Assembly: GCF_020164745.1 (NCBI RefSeq)
Contig: NZ_JAIUGV010000009.1
Span: 290,029 to 354,028, forward strand
DNA: 64,000 nt
Direction: 5' to 3'
DNA from: Mesorhizobium sp. ES1-4
GTDB taxonomy: Bacteria > Pseudomonadota > Alphaproteobacteria > Rhizobiales > Rhizobiaceae
Shown here: positions 1 to 9,600 of the stretch, piece by piece
How positions within the stretch are numbered: position 1 is the first letter of the stretch
Layout of the letters: each line of letters starts with the position of its first letter
The notes under the pieces: generated by a model
Databases searched by the model: none
The model's input: only the letters and a program-made list of their open reading frames with translations
Told to the model about the DNA's origin: nothing
Position numbers and translations under genes: made by a program

Positions 1-3000
1 GCAGGTTGTTCAGGGCCTGGTTCATCGCAAGAGCCGGCACGTCGTATTTCTGCTCCCGCGCCCGGGTCAGGAACTCGCTGACATAGGCGTCGAGCCACAG
101 ATCGCCAGAGCCTGGGCCCCACAGGCCGAAGCTGCCGCTCGAGGACTGGTAGCTCAGCACCTTGTGGATCGCGTCCTGGACGCGGCCGTGCAGGTCAGGG
201 TCGCTTTCCATGCCGATGCCTGAGGCCATGTCGTTGACATAGAGAAGCGGCATGGCGCGGCTGGTCGTCTGCTCGGCGCAGCCATAGGGGTAGCGGTCGA
301 GCGTCATCAGCAGGGAAGGCACGTCGAAGGCCGCCGCCTGCGAAACGCCGACGCTGACCGAAGCGCCACCGAGCAGGCTGGCGGCGAGCAGTTCCTTGTC
401 GACACGCAGAGCGCCGCCATTGCCCTTGAGGTCGACCACAAGGCGCGTGGTGACCGGCAATTGCGCCGGGCGCACCGGCACATGGAGCGTCTGCTCGACC
501 GTGGTGCCATCGGCATGCGCTAGCTTGATGGTGAGCGAGGCATTGCCCGCCGTCCTTGCGATCAGCGGCACGGTCAGGGTCTGGCGCTTGCCTTGGGCGA
601 GCGTCAGCTTCTGGGGCAGGGGCTTGTCGCCTGTCGACAGGTCGCCCGTGGTGTCGATCGACAGTGCGTAGTCGCCGGCCGGGCCGTCTGTGTCGGCCAC
701 GTCGAGCCGCATCACGGCGGCGTCGCCAGGCGCCAGAAAGCGCGGCAGGCCGGCGGTGATGACCACAGGGTCGCGCACGATCACGTCGGACTGGGCATGA
801 CCGACCGCGTCCTTGGTCCAGGCGACAGCCATGACGCGCACGGTGCCGTTGAACTGCGGGATGTCGAAGTCGATCCGCGCCTTGCCGTCGGCATCGAGCT
901 GGACCGGACCGGAGAAGAAGGCGACCAGTTTTTCGGTGGGCGGGCTGCCTTGCGCCTGCATGTTGGCGCCGTCACCGCCGGTCCTGAGCTTGCCGGTCGT
1001 GCCCAGCGAGCCGTCGATCAGGCGGCCATAGATGTCGCGGATCTCCATGCCCAGCATGCGTTGGCCGAAGAACCAGTTCTCCGGGTCCGGTGCCTTGTAG
1101 TTGGTCAAGTTGAGGATGCCTACATCGACGGCGGCAACCATGACATAGGCGTTGGTGCCCGGCTGCACGCCGGCCACGGAGACCGGGATCGACAGCTGCT
1201 GGCGCGGCATCGTCTTGTCCGGCGGCGTGAGCGTGACGGCAAGCTTCTTGGCGCCCGGATCGACCGTCAGCCATTTCACGCCGATGGCGCGGGCGGGCAT
1301 ACGCGTTTCCTGCGCATCGCCCGGCCGGAACAAGGTTGCCGTGACATAAGCGCCGGCGCCCCAGTCGTCGCCGACCGGGATGTCGACGGTGCTGCCGCCG
1401 GCCGGAACGGTCGCCGTGATGGTCTTCAGCAGCTTGTCGGAGCCGATGTTGATCAGGAGTTCGCCGGCAAAATGCGGCGAGATTTTGAGCTTGGCCACTT
1501 CGCCCGCGGCATAATTGTCCTTGTCCAGCGCGATCTCCAGACCGTCAGGCGTTTCCGTGGTTGTCGAGGCGACATACCAGCCGGCATCGAACTCATAGCT
1601 GGTCGCCGGCCCCTCGGGGTCGGATGTCTCGACCTCAAGCCTGTACCGGCCCCAATCGACCGGTACGGAGACGGTTGCGTCGCCAGCGGCGTTGAGGTCG
1701 ACCTGGCCGTTGGCGATCGACTTGGTGAAGGTGACCGGCTCGTAGTTCCAGGAATTGTTCGAGCGGTACCATTGGTAATTGCGTTCGACCTTGACCAGCG
1801 TCCACTGCGCGCCTTTAAGCGCCTCGCGCTTGCCGTCGGGATCGACGGCGATCAGGCTGAACCTGGCGGTGCCGCCCTGCGGCACCTCACCGTCGGCGAA
1901 ATCCGGGCGGATGCCGATCATGTGGCCTTGCGGGCGGATGCCGATGTTGAGCGAGCGCTCGATGGCGCGGCCGCCGGTTTCGCGCATGCGCACCGTCACC
2001 TTGCCGTCGACCAGCTTGGTGGTCGAGGGCAACTGGTCGACAGTAACAGGGAAGGTCGCCTTGCCGTCATCGCCAACCACCGGCAGATCGGCCAGCGGCG
2101 TGACCGTGGGCTCCGCCGACTGCTCGTCGGCGAGGCCGAACGAAAAATTGGGGAAGCGGTCCCAGTCGCGCGACGTCGACAGCGTCAACTCGCCTTCCAG
2201 CGCGAGTCCCGCCGCCGGCGCGCCATAGAGGAAGCGGCCGTCGATGTCGATGTTGGCGGTTTCGCCCCGCGCGATTTCCTGCTTGTCGGCCTTCATGTCG
2301 AATTCGATGCGATCCGGCACGAAATCCTCGACCAGAAACATCTGGCTGGCCACCGCCGGCTGCTTGGGGTCGGTGTGGATCGACACCGACCATGTGCCGC
2401 GCATGGCGTTGGGTTCGAGCGGCAGGTCGACGGCATGGCCGCCGGCCGAGGCGCCGTCGCTGACGATACGGCGGTCCTCGACGCCATCGGGGCGCGAGAA
2501 GATGAAGGTCAGCGGCAGGTTCTCGACCGCCTTGGTGGCCCCGTCGCGGGCGAGGGCCGCGACATGGACGTCCTCGCCGGCGCGGTAGATGCCGCGCTCG
2601 GTCCAGGCATACACGTCCAGCGCGCCGGGGGCCGCTCGTCCGGTGACGCCGCGGTCGGACAGGTCGAAGCCGGCCTTGGCCATGTCGAGGAAGACGAAAT
2701 CATTGTCGCCCTGCTTGGCCATCAGCACGGCCGGCACCATGCCGCCGTCGCCGCGCGTCAGACCGGGGTTGAAGACGGCATGGCCGTCGGCATCCGATGT
2801 CGCTGTGCCGAGAACCTCGTTGTTACGGGCGACCAGCGTCAGTTCGGCGCCTGCAATCGGCTTGGCTGAACCAAGCGAACGGGCAAAGACATTGAGCCCG
2901 TCCTGGCCGGTATAGGTCGACAGGCCGATGTCGGAGACGACGAACCACTGGGTGGCCAGCGAACCGTAATCGTTGCTCTTGTCGTTAACCGGCTGGGCAG

Positions 3001-4411
3001 TCAGCACATAGACGCCGGGCTTGCGCTGCGGCAGCGCCTCGTCGACCGGGAAGGAGGTGGTGACCTCCTTGTTGAGATCGTTGGCGATGTCGAGCTGGCC
3101 CTGCCAGACGGGCGCGCCCATCTGCTCGGAAATGTTGGAGATGTCGTAGCCGTCGAGTTGGTGCAGGAACTGGTAGCCCGACAGAAGCTGCGCCAGCGAA
3201 CGGTCGCCAATGCGGTAGAGCTTCATTTCGGCGGCATTCATGTTGACGGTGACGACCGGGATGCCGCGGCGCGCGCCGGCCGGCAGCACGAAGCTGTCGC
3301 CGGTGAAGCGGGCAGAGGGCGCGCGGTCCTGCACGTAGATCGACAGCACCACGGGGGCAGCCGTCACTTCGCCGATCGCGGCCGGCAGGCCGGCACGAAA
3401 GGTGACGTCGTAATGCTGGCCATGCTCCAGGCCTTCGACGCAGATCTGCTTGTCCTTGGCCTCGACGCCCTTCGGCGGCGCGTTGTCGACGGTGACGAAC
3501 TGCGCATAGTCGACGCCGGTCTTGACCAGATCCTCGGAGAACTGGGCGCAGATGCGCGGCGCGCCGGTATCGGCATCGACGCTGTGGTCGATGACGCGGA
3601 AACCCTTGCGGGCCTTGAGATCGGCATAGGCGGCCTGCACGGCCGGTGACGTCACCAACGCAAGGCTCGCTTCATAGGCCTGCAGCGCCGGACGGTAGAG
3701 TTCGCGTTTGTCGAGGCCGTTGCCGAGCAGCGCCAGCACGTCGGCGCGCGTCCTGGTGGTGCGCAGAAGCTTGTAGGCGTTGAAGGCAGCCGAAGTGCCG
3801 TTCGTCGGCAAAGTGGATACTTCAGCGGTGCTGGCCGTGGGCTGCACGGCCAGGGTTTCGCGCGCCAGGTTGAGCCACAACTGGCCATCGTCGGGCATCA
3901 CCGAGACGGCGGCTTCATATTTCTGCATGGCGGAGCGATGGTCGCCAGCCTGAACGGCCTGTTCGGCCGAGCTGATCAGCGCCGCCATTCCCTCCGTCGG
4001 CTTGTCGAAGGCGGGGCCGAGCAGCTTGTTGCGGTATTGCTGGGCCTGGTCGGCCATCCAGTTGGGGAAGAAAGCGAGTTCGGGCGGCGCGCCGATATCG
4101 GGATCGCCGTCGATGTCGACGACCTTGCCGGCGATCGCGCCGCTGAAGGATTTCAACTGGTTATAGTCGGATTTGAGAAAGCACCATTTGGCCTTGGTGT
4201 TGTAGGTGAAGGCGCGGCAGGCCGGATCGCCGAGACAGGTCGTCTTGCACTGGTCGAGCGTGACGTTCTGGTCGGATCTGAGATCGAAGCCGAAATAATC
4301 GGAATTGTCGGTCGTCGCGATTCGCCGGGCTTCGGCCGCTTGCGCGATGCTGCCCCAGGCCAAGAAGAGAAGGACGAGAATCGACAGACCACGAGCCGCG
4401 CGCATTGCCAT
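1..4411 (-). CDS. Alpha-2-macroglobulin family protein with N-terminal PAN/apple domain (C-terminus outside window)
   Basis: Minus-strand reading frame open from the ATG at 4411 to the left window edge, 1470 codons visible. It starts with a signal peptide (hydrophobic stretch, likely cut after AQA near residue 26) without a lipobox cysteine, unlike the lipoprotein YfaS of E. coli. Residues about 31-92 form a Cys-containing PAN/apple-like module, followed by the long beta-rich MG-domain region. The thioester motif CAEQ is at residues 1378-1381, inside the sequence YGCAEQTTSR. Bacterial alpha-2-macroglobulins are periplasmic protease traps, commonly encoded beside a penicillin-binding protein 1C, which would lie left of this window (not visible). 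GGAGG lies 5 nt before the ATG. Family assignment is firm from the thioester; the PAN call rests on Cys spacing and pattern only. Confidence 0.9.
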   Translation of the reverse strand, partial: MAMRAARGLSILVLLFLAWGSIAQAAEARRIATTDNSDYFGFDLRSDQNVTLDQCKTTCLGDPACRAFTYNTKAKWCFLKSDYNQLKSFSGAIAGKVVDIDGDPDIGAPPELAFFPNWMADQAQQYRNKLLGPAFDKPTEGMAALISSAEQAVQAGDHRSAMQKYEAAVSVMPDDGQLWLNLARETLAVQPTASTAEVSTLPTNGTSAAFNAYKLLRTTRTRADVLALLGNGLDKRELYRPALQAYEASLALVTSPAVQAAYADLKARKGFRVIDHSVDADTGAPRICAQFSEDLVKTGVDYAQFVTVDNAPPKGVEAKDKQICVEGLEHGQHYDVTFRAGLPAAIGEVTAAPVVLSIYVQDRAPSARFTGDSFVLPAGARRGIPVVTVNMNAAEMKLYRIGDRSLAQLLSGYQFLHQLDGYDISNISEQMGAPVWQGQLDIANDLNKEVTTSFPVDEALPQRKPGVYVLTAQPVNDKSNDYGSLATQWFVVSDIGLSTYTGQDGLNVFARSLGSAKPIAGAELTLVARNNEVLGTATSDADGHAVFNPGLTRGDGGMVPAVLMAKQGDNDFVFLDMAKAGFDLSDRGVTGRAAPGALDVYAWTERGIYRAGEDVHVAALARDGATKAVENLPLTFIFSRPDGVEDRRIVSDGASAGGHAVDLPLEPNAMRGTWSVSIHTDPKQPAVASQMFLVEDFVPDRIEFDMKADKQEIARGETANIDIDGRFLYGAPAAGLALEGELTLSTSRDWDRFPNFSFGLADEQSAEPTVTPLADLPVVGDDGKATFPVTVDQLPSTTKLVDGKVTVRMRETGGRAIERSLNIGIRPQGHMIGIRPDFADGEVPQGGTARFSLIAVDPDGKREALKGAQWTLVKVERNYQWYRSNNSWNYEPVTFTKSIANGQVDLNAAGDATVSVPVDWGRYRLEVETSDPEGPATSYEFDAGWYVASTTTETPDGLEIALDKDNYAAGEVAKLKISPHFAGELLINIGSDKLLKTITATVPAGGSTVDIPVGDDWGAGAYVTATLFRPGDAQETRMPARAIGVKWLTVDPGAKKLAVTLTPPDKTMPRQQLSIPVSVAGVQPGTNAYVMVAAVDVGILNLTNYKAPDPENWFFGQRMLGMEIRDIYGRLIDGSLGTTGKLRTGGDGANMQAQGSPPTEKLVAFFSGPVQLDADGKARIDFDIPQFNGTVRVMAVAWTKDAVGHAQSDVIVRDPVVITAGLPRFLAPGDAAVMRLDVADTDGPAGDYALSIDTTGDLSTGDKPLPQKLTLAQGKRQTLTVPLIARTAGNASLTIKLAHADGTTVEQTLHVPVRPAQLPVTTRLVVDLKGNGGALRVDKELLAASLLGGASVSVGVSQAAAFDVPSLLMTLDRYPYGCAEQTTSRAMPLLYVNDMASGIGMESDPDLHGRVQDAIHKVLSYQSSSGSFGLWGPGSGDLWLDAYVSEFLTRAREQKYDVPALAMNQALNNL

Positions 4412-4692
4412 AACACCCTCCAGACAATTGCAGACGTCCGGGCATGATCAAGCTTCAGTCGGGCTTGTCAACGCGCGGGCGCGGCAGGTTCCCGCCTGCC
4501 AACGGTTTATTTTCCGGCCAAGGACCGGTATGCGGACGGTAATCTCCATGGGAAAGGGGATCACGCTTTCTTGCGGAAACGCAGAAGGTGTGAATTCCAA
4601 GCCCATCCTATTTCAGACAATTGGATTGTGGCCCCTTTACGAGCACTTCAGAACTTCATTCCAATTTTAGGTTTACGAACTAGGTTGTCTTA

Positions 4693-6621
4693 ATGCCGGC
4701 GCATGAAAAGCAGATGTCAGGAAGGAAAGCGCCAGGGCGCTTGCTTTCGCGCGCCCTGCTTCTGGCCGTGATGTGCTCCACAATGCTGCTGGCAGAGGCG
4801 CGGCATGCCGGCGCCTTCGAGATTTTCGGCATCAAGCTGTGGGGATCGTCCAGCGACGCGGACGCCGACATCGTCGATCCGCTGCGCTACGCGGTGACCC
4901 TCTCCGCACCCGATGCCGACAAGGACCTCGTCAAGAGGCTCGAAAACGCCTCGGCGCTGAAAGGCGACGAGGCCCGGCCCGTCTCGGGCTCGCTCGGGCT
5001 GATGGCAAAGGCGCGAAGCGACCGCGAACAACTGGTCGCGGCGCTTTATGCCGATGCCCGTTATGAAGGCGTCGTCACCATCACCATAGACGGCAAACCG
5101 CTCGACGCGTTGCCGCCGGATGCCGAGTTCAAGGGTCCGCAGCCGATTCCAGTGGCGATCACCATTTCGACCGGCCCTAAATTCACCCTGGGCAACATCC
5201 GGCTGGAAGGCGACGCGGCGGGGCTGATGAGCGCCGATTATGGTCTTATATCGGGCGGCGACGCCGGGTCCGGAGCGGTGCTCAAGGCCGAGGCGCTGAT
5301 CTTGCGGACGCTGAAGGAGCAGGGCAGGCCGCTGGCCAAGGTGACCGACCGGCGGATCGTCGCCGACCATGCCACCTCGACGCTCGACGTGACGCTGACG
5401 GTCGCCGCCGGGCCGGTCGCAGGCTACGGCGCGACGACCGTGGAAGGCACCGAGAAGGTCGACCGCGACTTCACCGAATACATGACCGGGCTGAAGCGCG
5501 GCAAGCAATATTCTCCGCAGGAGATCAGCGATGCGCGCGACAGGCTGCTGGCGCTCGAGGTCTTCAACAGCGTAACGTTCAAGGAAGCCGACAAGCTCGA
5601 CGCCGATGGCAACATTCCGATCGGCGTCCAGGTCAGCGAGCGCAAGCCGCGCTATTTCGGCCTCGGCGGCACCTTCTCGAACACCGAGGGGCTTGGCCTG
5701 GAAGGCTACTGGGGCCATCGCAACCTGTTTGGCCGCGCGGAAAAGCTGCGCATCGACGGGGCCATCAGCGGCATTGGCAGCAACAATCTGTCCGACCTGA
5801 ACTACAATGCCGGCATCATGTTCGAGAAACCCGGCGTGATCGGGCCGGCGTCGAAGTTCTTCGCCAACTTCAAGACGGTGTTGGAGCACCCGGACGCGTA
5901 CGACCATTTCTCGGTCAAGGGCGGCGCAGGCCTGTCCTATGAACTTGACAAAAAGCAGACCGTGTCAGCTGAAGCCGCGCTCGACTATTCGCGCATCCAC
6001 GACGCCTTCGGCAAACACACCTACCTGATCGCCAGCGTTCCGCTGCAATATGTCTACGACAACAGGGACAGCCGGTTGAACCCGACCAGGGGCTTCAGGG
6101 TGCTCGCCTATGCCGAGCCGAGCTACGACATATTGAGTGGTGCCGCCTTCCTCAAACTGAAGGGCGAGGGATCGGCCTATCAGTCGCTGGACACGGCCTC
6201 GAAATTCGTGCTGGCCGAACGCGTCGCGGTCGGCTCGATCGTCGGCACCGGGCTGGAGAATGTTCCGGCCGACCGTCGCTTCTATTCCGGGGGCGGCGGC
6301 TCGGTGCGCGGCTATGCCTACCAGGGCATCGGGCCAAAGGATTTCACCGGCCAACCGATTGGCGGCCTGTCCTTCTTCGAGACCTCGGTGGAGATGCGCA
6401 TTGCCGTCACCGACACGATCGGCATCGTGCCCTTCGTCGATGCCGGTACTGTATCGACGAAGTCGGTTCCCAATTTCTCCGACGTCAAGGTCGGCGCCGG
6501 TGTCGGCCTGCGCTATGTGACACCGTTCGGCCCGTTGCGCATCGATGCGGCCGTGCCGCTCAACCGTGACCCCGGCGACCCGCATTTCGGCATCTACGCC
6601 GGCATCGGACAGGCGTTCTGA
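4693..6621 (+). CDS. tamA: Outer-membrane translocation and assembly module protein TamA (Omp85 family)
   Basis: A 642-residue precursor. A signal peptide ends near the sequence HAGAFE, around residue 36; then come POTRA-like domains (roughly residues 60-300) and a C-terminal Omp85 beta-barrel with the VRGY motif at about residue 537 and a final aromatic F. TamA works with TamB to assist insertion of outer-membrane proteins and, in many bacteria, lipid transport between membranes. The next gene, tamB, begins on the last base of the stop codon, so the two are translationally coupled. An alternative ATG lies seven codons in. The 281-base region upstream (4412-4692) carries no other gene I can support and presumably holds the promoters of this gene and the divergent macroglobulin gene. 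Confidence 0.93.
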   Translation: MPAHEKQMSGRKAPGRLLSRALLLAVMCSTMLLAEARHAGAFEIFGIKLWGSSSDADADIVDPLRYAVTLSAPDADKDLVKRLENASALKGDEARPVSGSLGLMAKARSDREQLVAALYADARYEGVVTITIDGKPLDALPPDAEFKGPQPIPVAITISTGPKFTLGNIRLEGDAAGLMSADYGLISGGDAGSGAVLKAEALILRTLKEQGRPLAKVTDRRIVADHATSTLDVTLTVAAGPVAGYGATTVEGTEKVDRDFTEYMTGLKRGKQYSPQEISDARDRLLALEVFNSVTFKEADKLDADGNIPIGVQVSERKPRYFGLGGTFSNTEGLGLEGYWGHRNLFGRAEKLRIDGAISGIGSNNLSDLNYNAGIMFEKPGVIGPASKFFANFKTVLEHPDAYDHFSVKGGAGLSYELDKKQTVSAEAALDYSRIHDAFGKHTYLIASVPLQYVYDNRDSRLNPTRGFRVLAYAEPSYDILSGAAFLKLKGEGSAYQSLDTASKFVLAERVAVGSIVGTGLENVPADRRFYSGGGGSVRGYAYQGIGPKDFTGQPIGGLSFFETSVEMRIAVTDTIGIVPFVDAGTVSTKSVPNFSDVKVGAGVGLRYVTPFGPLRIDAAVPLNRDPGDPHFGIYAGIGQAF

Positions 6622-9600
6622 TGATGAAAACGATCTGGCGCATCCTTCGCATCGCACTTTACACGCTGCTGATCGTGGCCGCGGGCGCGATCGGCGCGCT
6701 CGTCGTCCTGACCAAGACCGAGCGCGGCCGCGACAATCTCGCCGGCATCATTTCGCGGCTGGCCTCTACGGACGACCGCAAGGTCACCGTCAGCGGCATC
6801 GATGGCATCTGGTCGGGTGATCTCAGCGTCGACCATGTCGTGCTTGAGGATCGCGAGGGCGCCTGGCTGGTGGCGCGCAACGTGTCCGTCGACTGGTCAC
6901 CGACTGCGCTCCTGTCAAAAAGCTTCAGCGCTGACCGCATCGCCGCCGGGCGCATCGAACTGGCACGCCTGCCGGTGGCCGCCACGCAGCCGCCGGCGCA
7001 GAGCGGCACGACGACGCTGCCGGTCTCCATCGACATCAAGCAGATCGATCTTCCCGAAATTGCGCTTGGCCAGCAACTGGCCGGCAGCGGCATCGCCGAG
7101 CTGGCGGCCAAGGGAATGCTCAAGGCAGACGCCGCGCCACTGGCGATCCAGACGGTGCTCAACGTCATCCGCCACGACGGCAAACAGGGCAATGTCGACG
7201 CCAAGATCCATTTCGCGCCCGCCGACAACAAGCTGGATCTCGACCTCAAGGCATCGGAACCGGCCGGCGGCATCATTGCCAACCTGCTCAAGTTGCCGGA
7301 TGCACCACCGGTCGACATCGTGGTTTCGGGCAGCGGGCCGCTTAACAACTGGAGTGGTGTCGGCACCTTCCTCGTCGACCACCAGATCGTTACGCAACTC
7401 ACCGGCCGCCACCAGCTCACCGACAAGGGCAATCATGTCGAGGCCAAGGGCGACGGCGATTTCGCACGCTTCCTGCCGGAAAACCTGAAGCCGCTGTTTG
7501 CCGGCAAGACCAGCTTCGATGTCGCGGGTACCGCCACTTCGGCCGGCGGCATAAGCATCGACCGTGCCAGCATCGAGAGCGATGCGGTGCATGGCACCGC
7601 CTCCGGCATTGCCGATCCTGCCGGCGCCAGCGACCTGTCGGTCGAACTCGCCGCCAAAGGCCCGCCCGTGGTGATCAGCGTCGGCAGCAAGGCGCAGCCG
7701 ATCACGCTGGCGATCAAGAACGCCACGGCTCGCGCCTTCGGTGACGGCAAGGCGCCGATCGTCGACATAGGCGCCTCCTTCGTTTCGATCGTCGTCGGCG
7801 GTACGCGGCTGGACGATCTGGCGGCGCAGATTCATTCCGATGGTTTCGATATCCAGAATCGCGCCGGCCCGCTTGCCGTCAAGCTGGAGGCGGGCGCCCT
7901 GAAGACCGACGTCGCGACGCTGGCGCCACTGGTCACCGGCAAGGTCAATGTCGATCTGGCCGGTTCAATCAGCAAGGACGCCGTTGTTGCCATCGATCAG
8001 GGGACGCTGCGCTCCGATGCGCTCAATGCTTCGCTGACGGCGACGGTGGCGCTCGCCGACATGTCGATGCAGCTCAAAATGAATGCCGATGCCGTGGCGA
8101 CCGCGTTCCCGCAGCAGATCGCATCGGTGCTCGGCGGGCGGGTGAAATTCTCGGCCACGGCATCGCGCGATCCGCAGGGGTCTTTCGCCGCGAATTCGAT
8201 CGAACTCACTTCGGGATCGCTCAGCGCCAGCGGTACGGCCGCCATGCAAGGCACCGATATCCAGGCCGACATCAAGGGCAAATTGGGTGACGTTTCGGTG
8301 TTGTCGCCGACGGTCGGCGTGCCGGTTGCCGGTGGGGTCAATTTCGCGCTGTCTGCAACCGGCGCGATCACCGCGCCGGATTTCACCGTTAGCGCCGGAA
8401 GCGACAGCCTGACCGCTTCGGGCCGCACGGTGAAGGCCATCAAGCTGAACGCGAGCGGCAAGGCCGACATAACGAGCCCTTCGGCCAAGGTATCGCTGAC
8501 TGGCGCCGTCAACGACCAGCCGCTCGACATCAAGGCGGACCTGGTGACCAGCGAGGGCAAGCGTTCGATCAACGGCTTCCTGGTGGCGCTGGGCGACAAC
8601 AAGGTCTCTGGCGACCTGGCGCTCGACGAGAAGTTCATGCCGTTGGGCACGCTGACGCTCGCCGCGCCTGCCATCGACCAGTTGGCCGCGCTCGCCGGCC
8701 AGGCGGTAACCGGCGACATCAACGGCACCATCCTCTTTGCCAAGGACGGCGACGCGCCTTCCATAGCCATCGACACCAAGAGCACTTCGGTCGCGCGTGG
8801 CGAGGTGACGGCCAAGGCGATCGCCATCAACGCGCTGATCGCCAATTACCTCAAGGCGCCGGCGATCTCGGGCACCATCAGGGCCGATGCGGTCACGTCC
8901 GGAAGCACTGAAATCGGCGGCATCGGCGTCGATCTCAAGCGCGACGGCGACTGGACCAATTTCACCGGCGGCGCCACGATCGCGGGCATTCCGGCGACCG
9001 CCACCGGCCGGGTGAAGATCGCCGAGGGCACCACCAGCGTCGAGATTACCTCGGGCGCCGCCACCGTTCGCGGCATCAAAGCGGCGATTGCCGAACCGTC
9101 GGCACTGACCATCGCCAACGGCACGGCCAACATCGAGAAGCTGGCGCTCGACATCGGCGGCGGCCGGGTGGCGCTGTCGGGCAGCGCCGGCGAGACGCTC
9201 GACCTTGCGGCGCAGGTCTCCGCCTTGCCCGCCGCCCTCGCCAACGCGTTTTCGCCTGGCCTGGATGCCGCGGGAACGCTTGACGGTATCGCCGAAGTGA
9301 GCGGAGCGCCGGCTACTCCCGACATCCGGTTCAACGCGAAATTGGCCGGCGCCGAGACCAGCCAGACCCGGCAGGCAGGGCTCGGACCACTCGCCGTCGT
9401 TGCGGCCGGCAGCTACACCGTTGCCGGCGGCGTCGCCCTCGACCATGCCACGCTGTCCGGCGACAAGGTCTCCGGCCAGGCCGCCGGCACGATCAACCCG
9501 AACGGGGCCAGCGATTTCGCGATCGATCTGACCTCGTCCGGCCCCAGCCTGCCGCTGACGGTCGGGAGCCCGCAAAGTCCGGTCAAGATGGAGATCCGAT

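Noticed and set aside
593..2869. 758-codon open frame on the plus strand
   Set aside because: It is opposite to the alpha-2-macroglobulin gene and has the Arg/Asp/Val/Gly-rich composition of an antisense shadow. The minus frame holds the thioester motif and continuous domain sequence.
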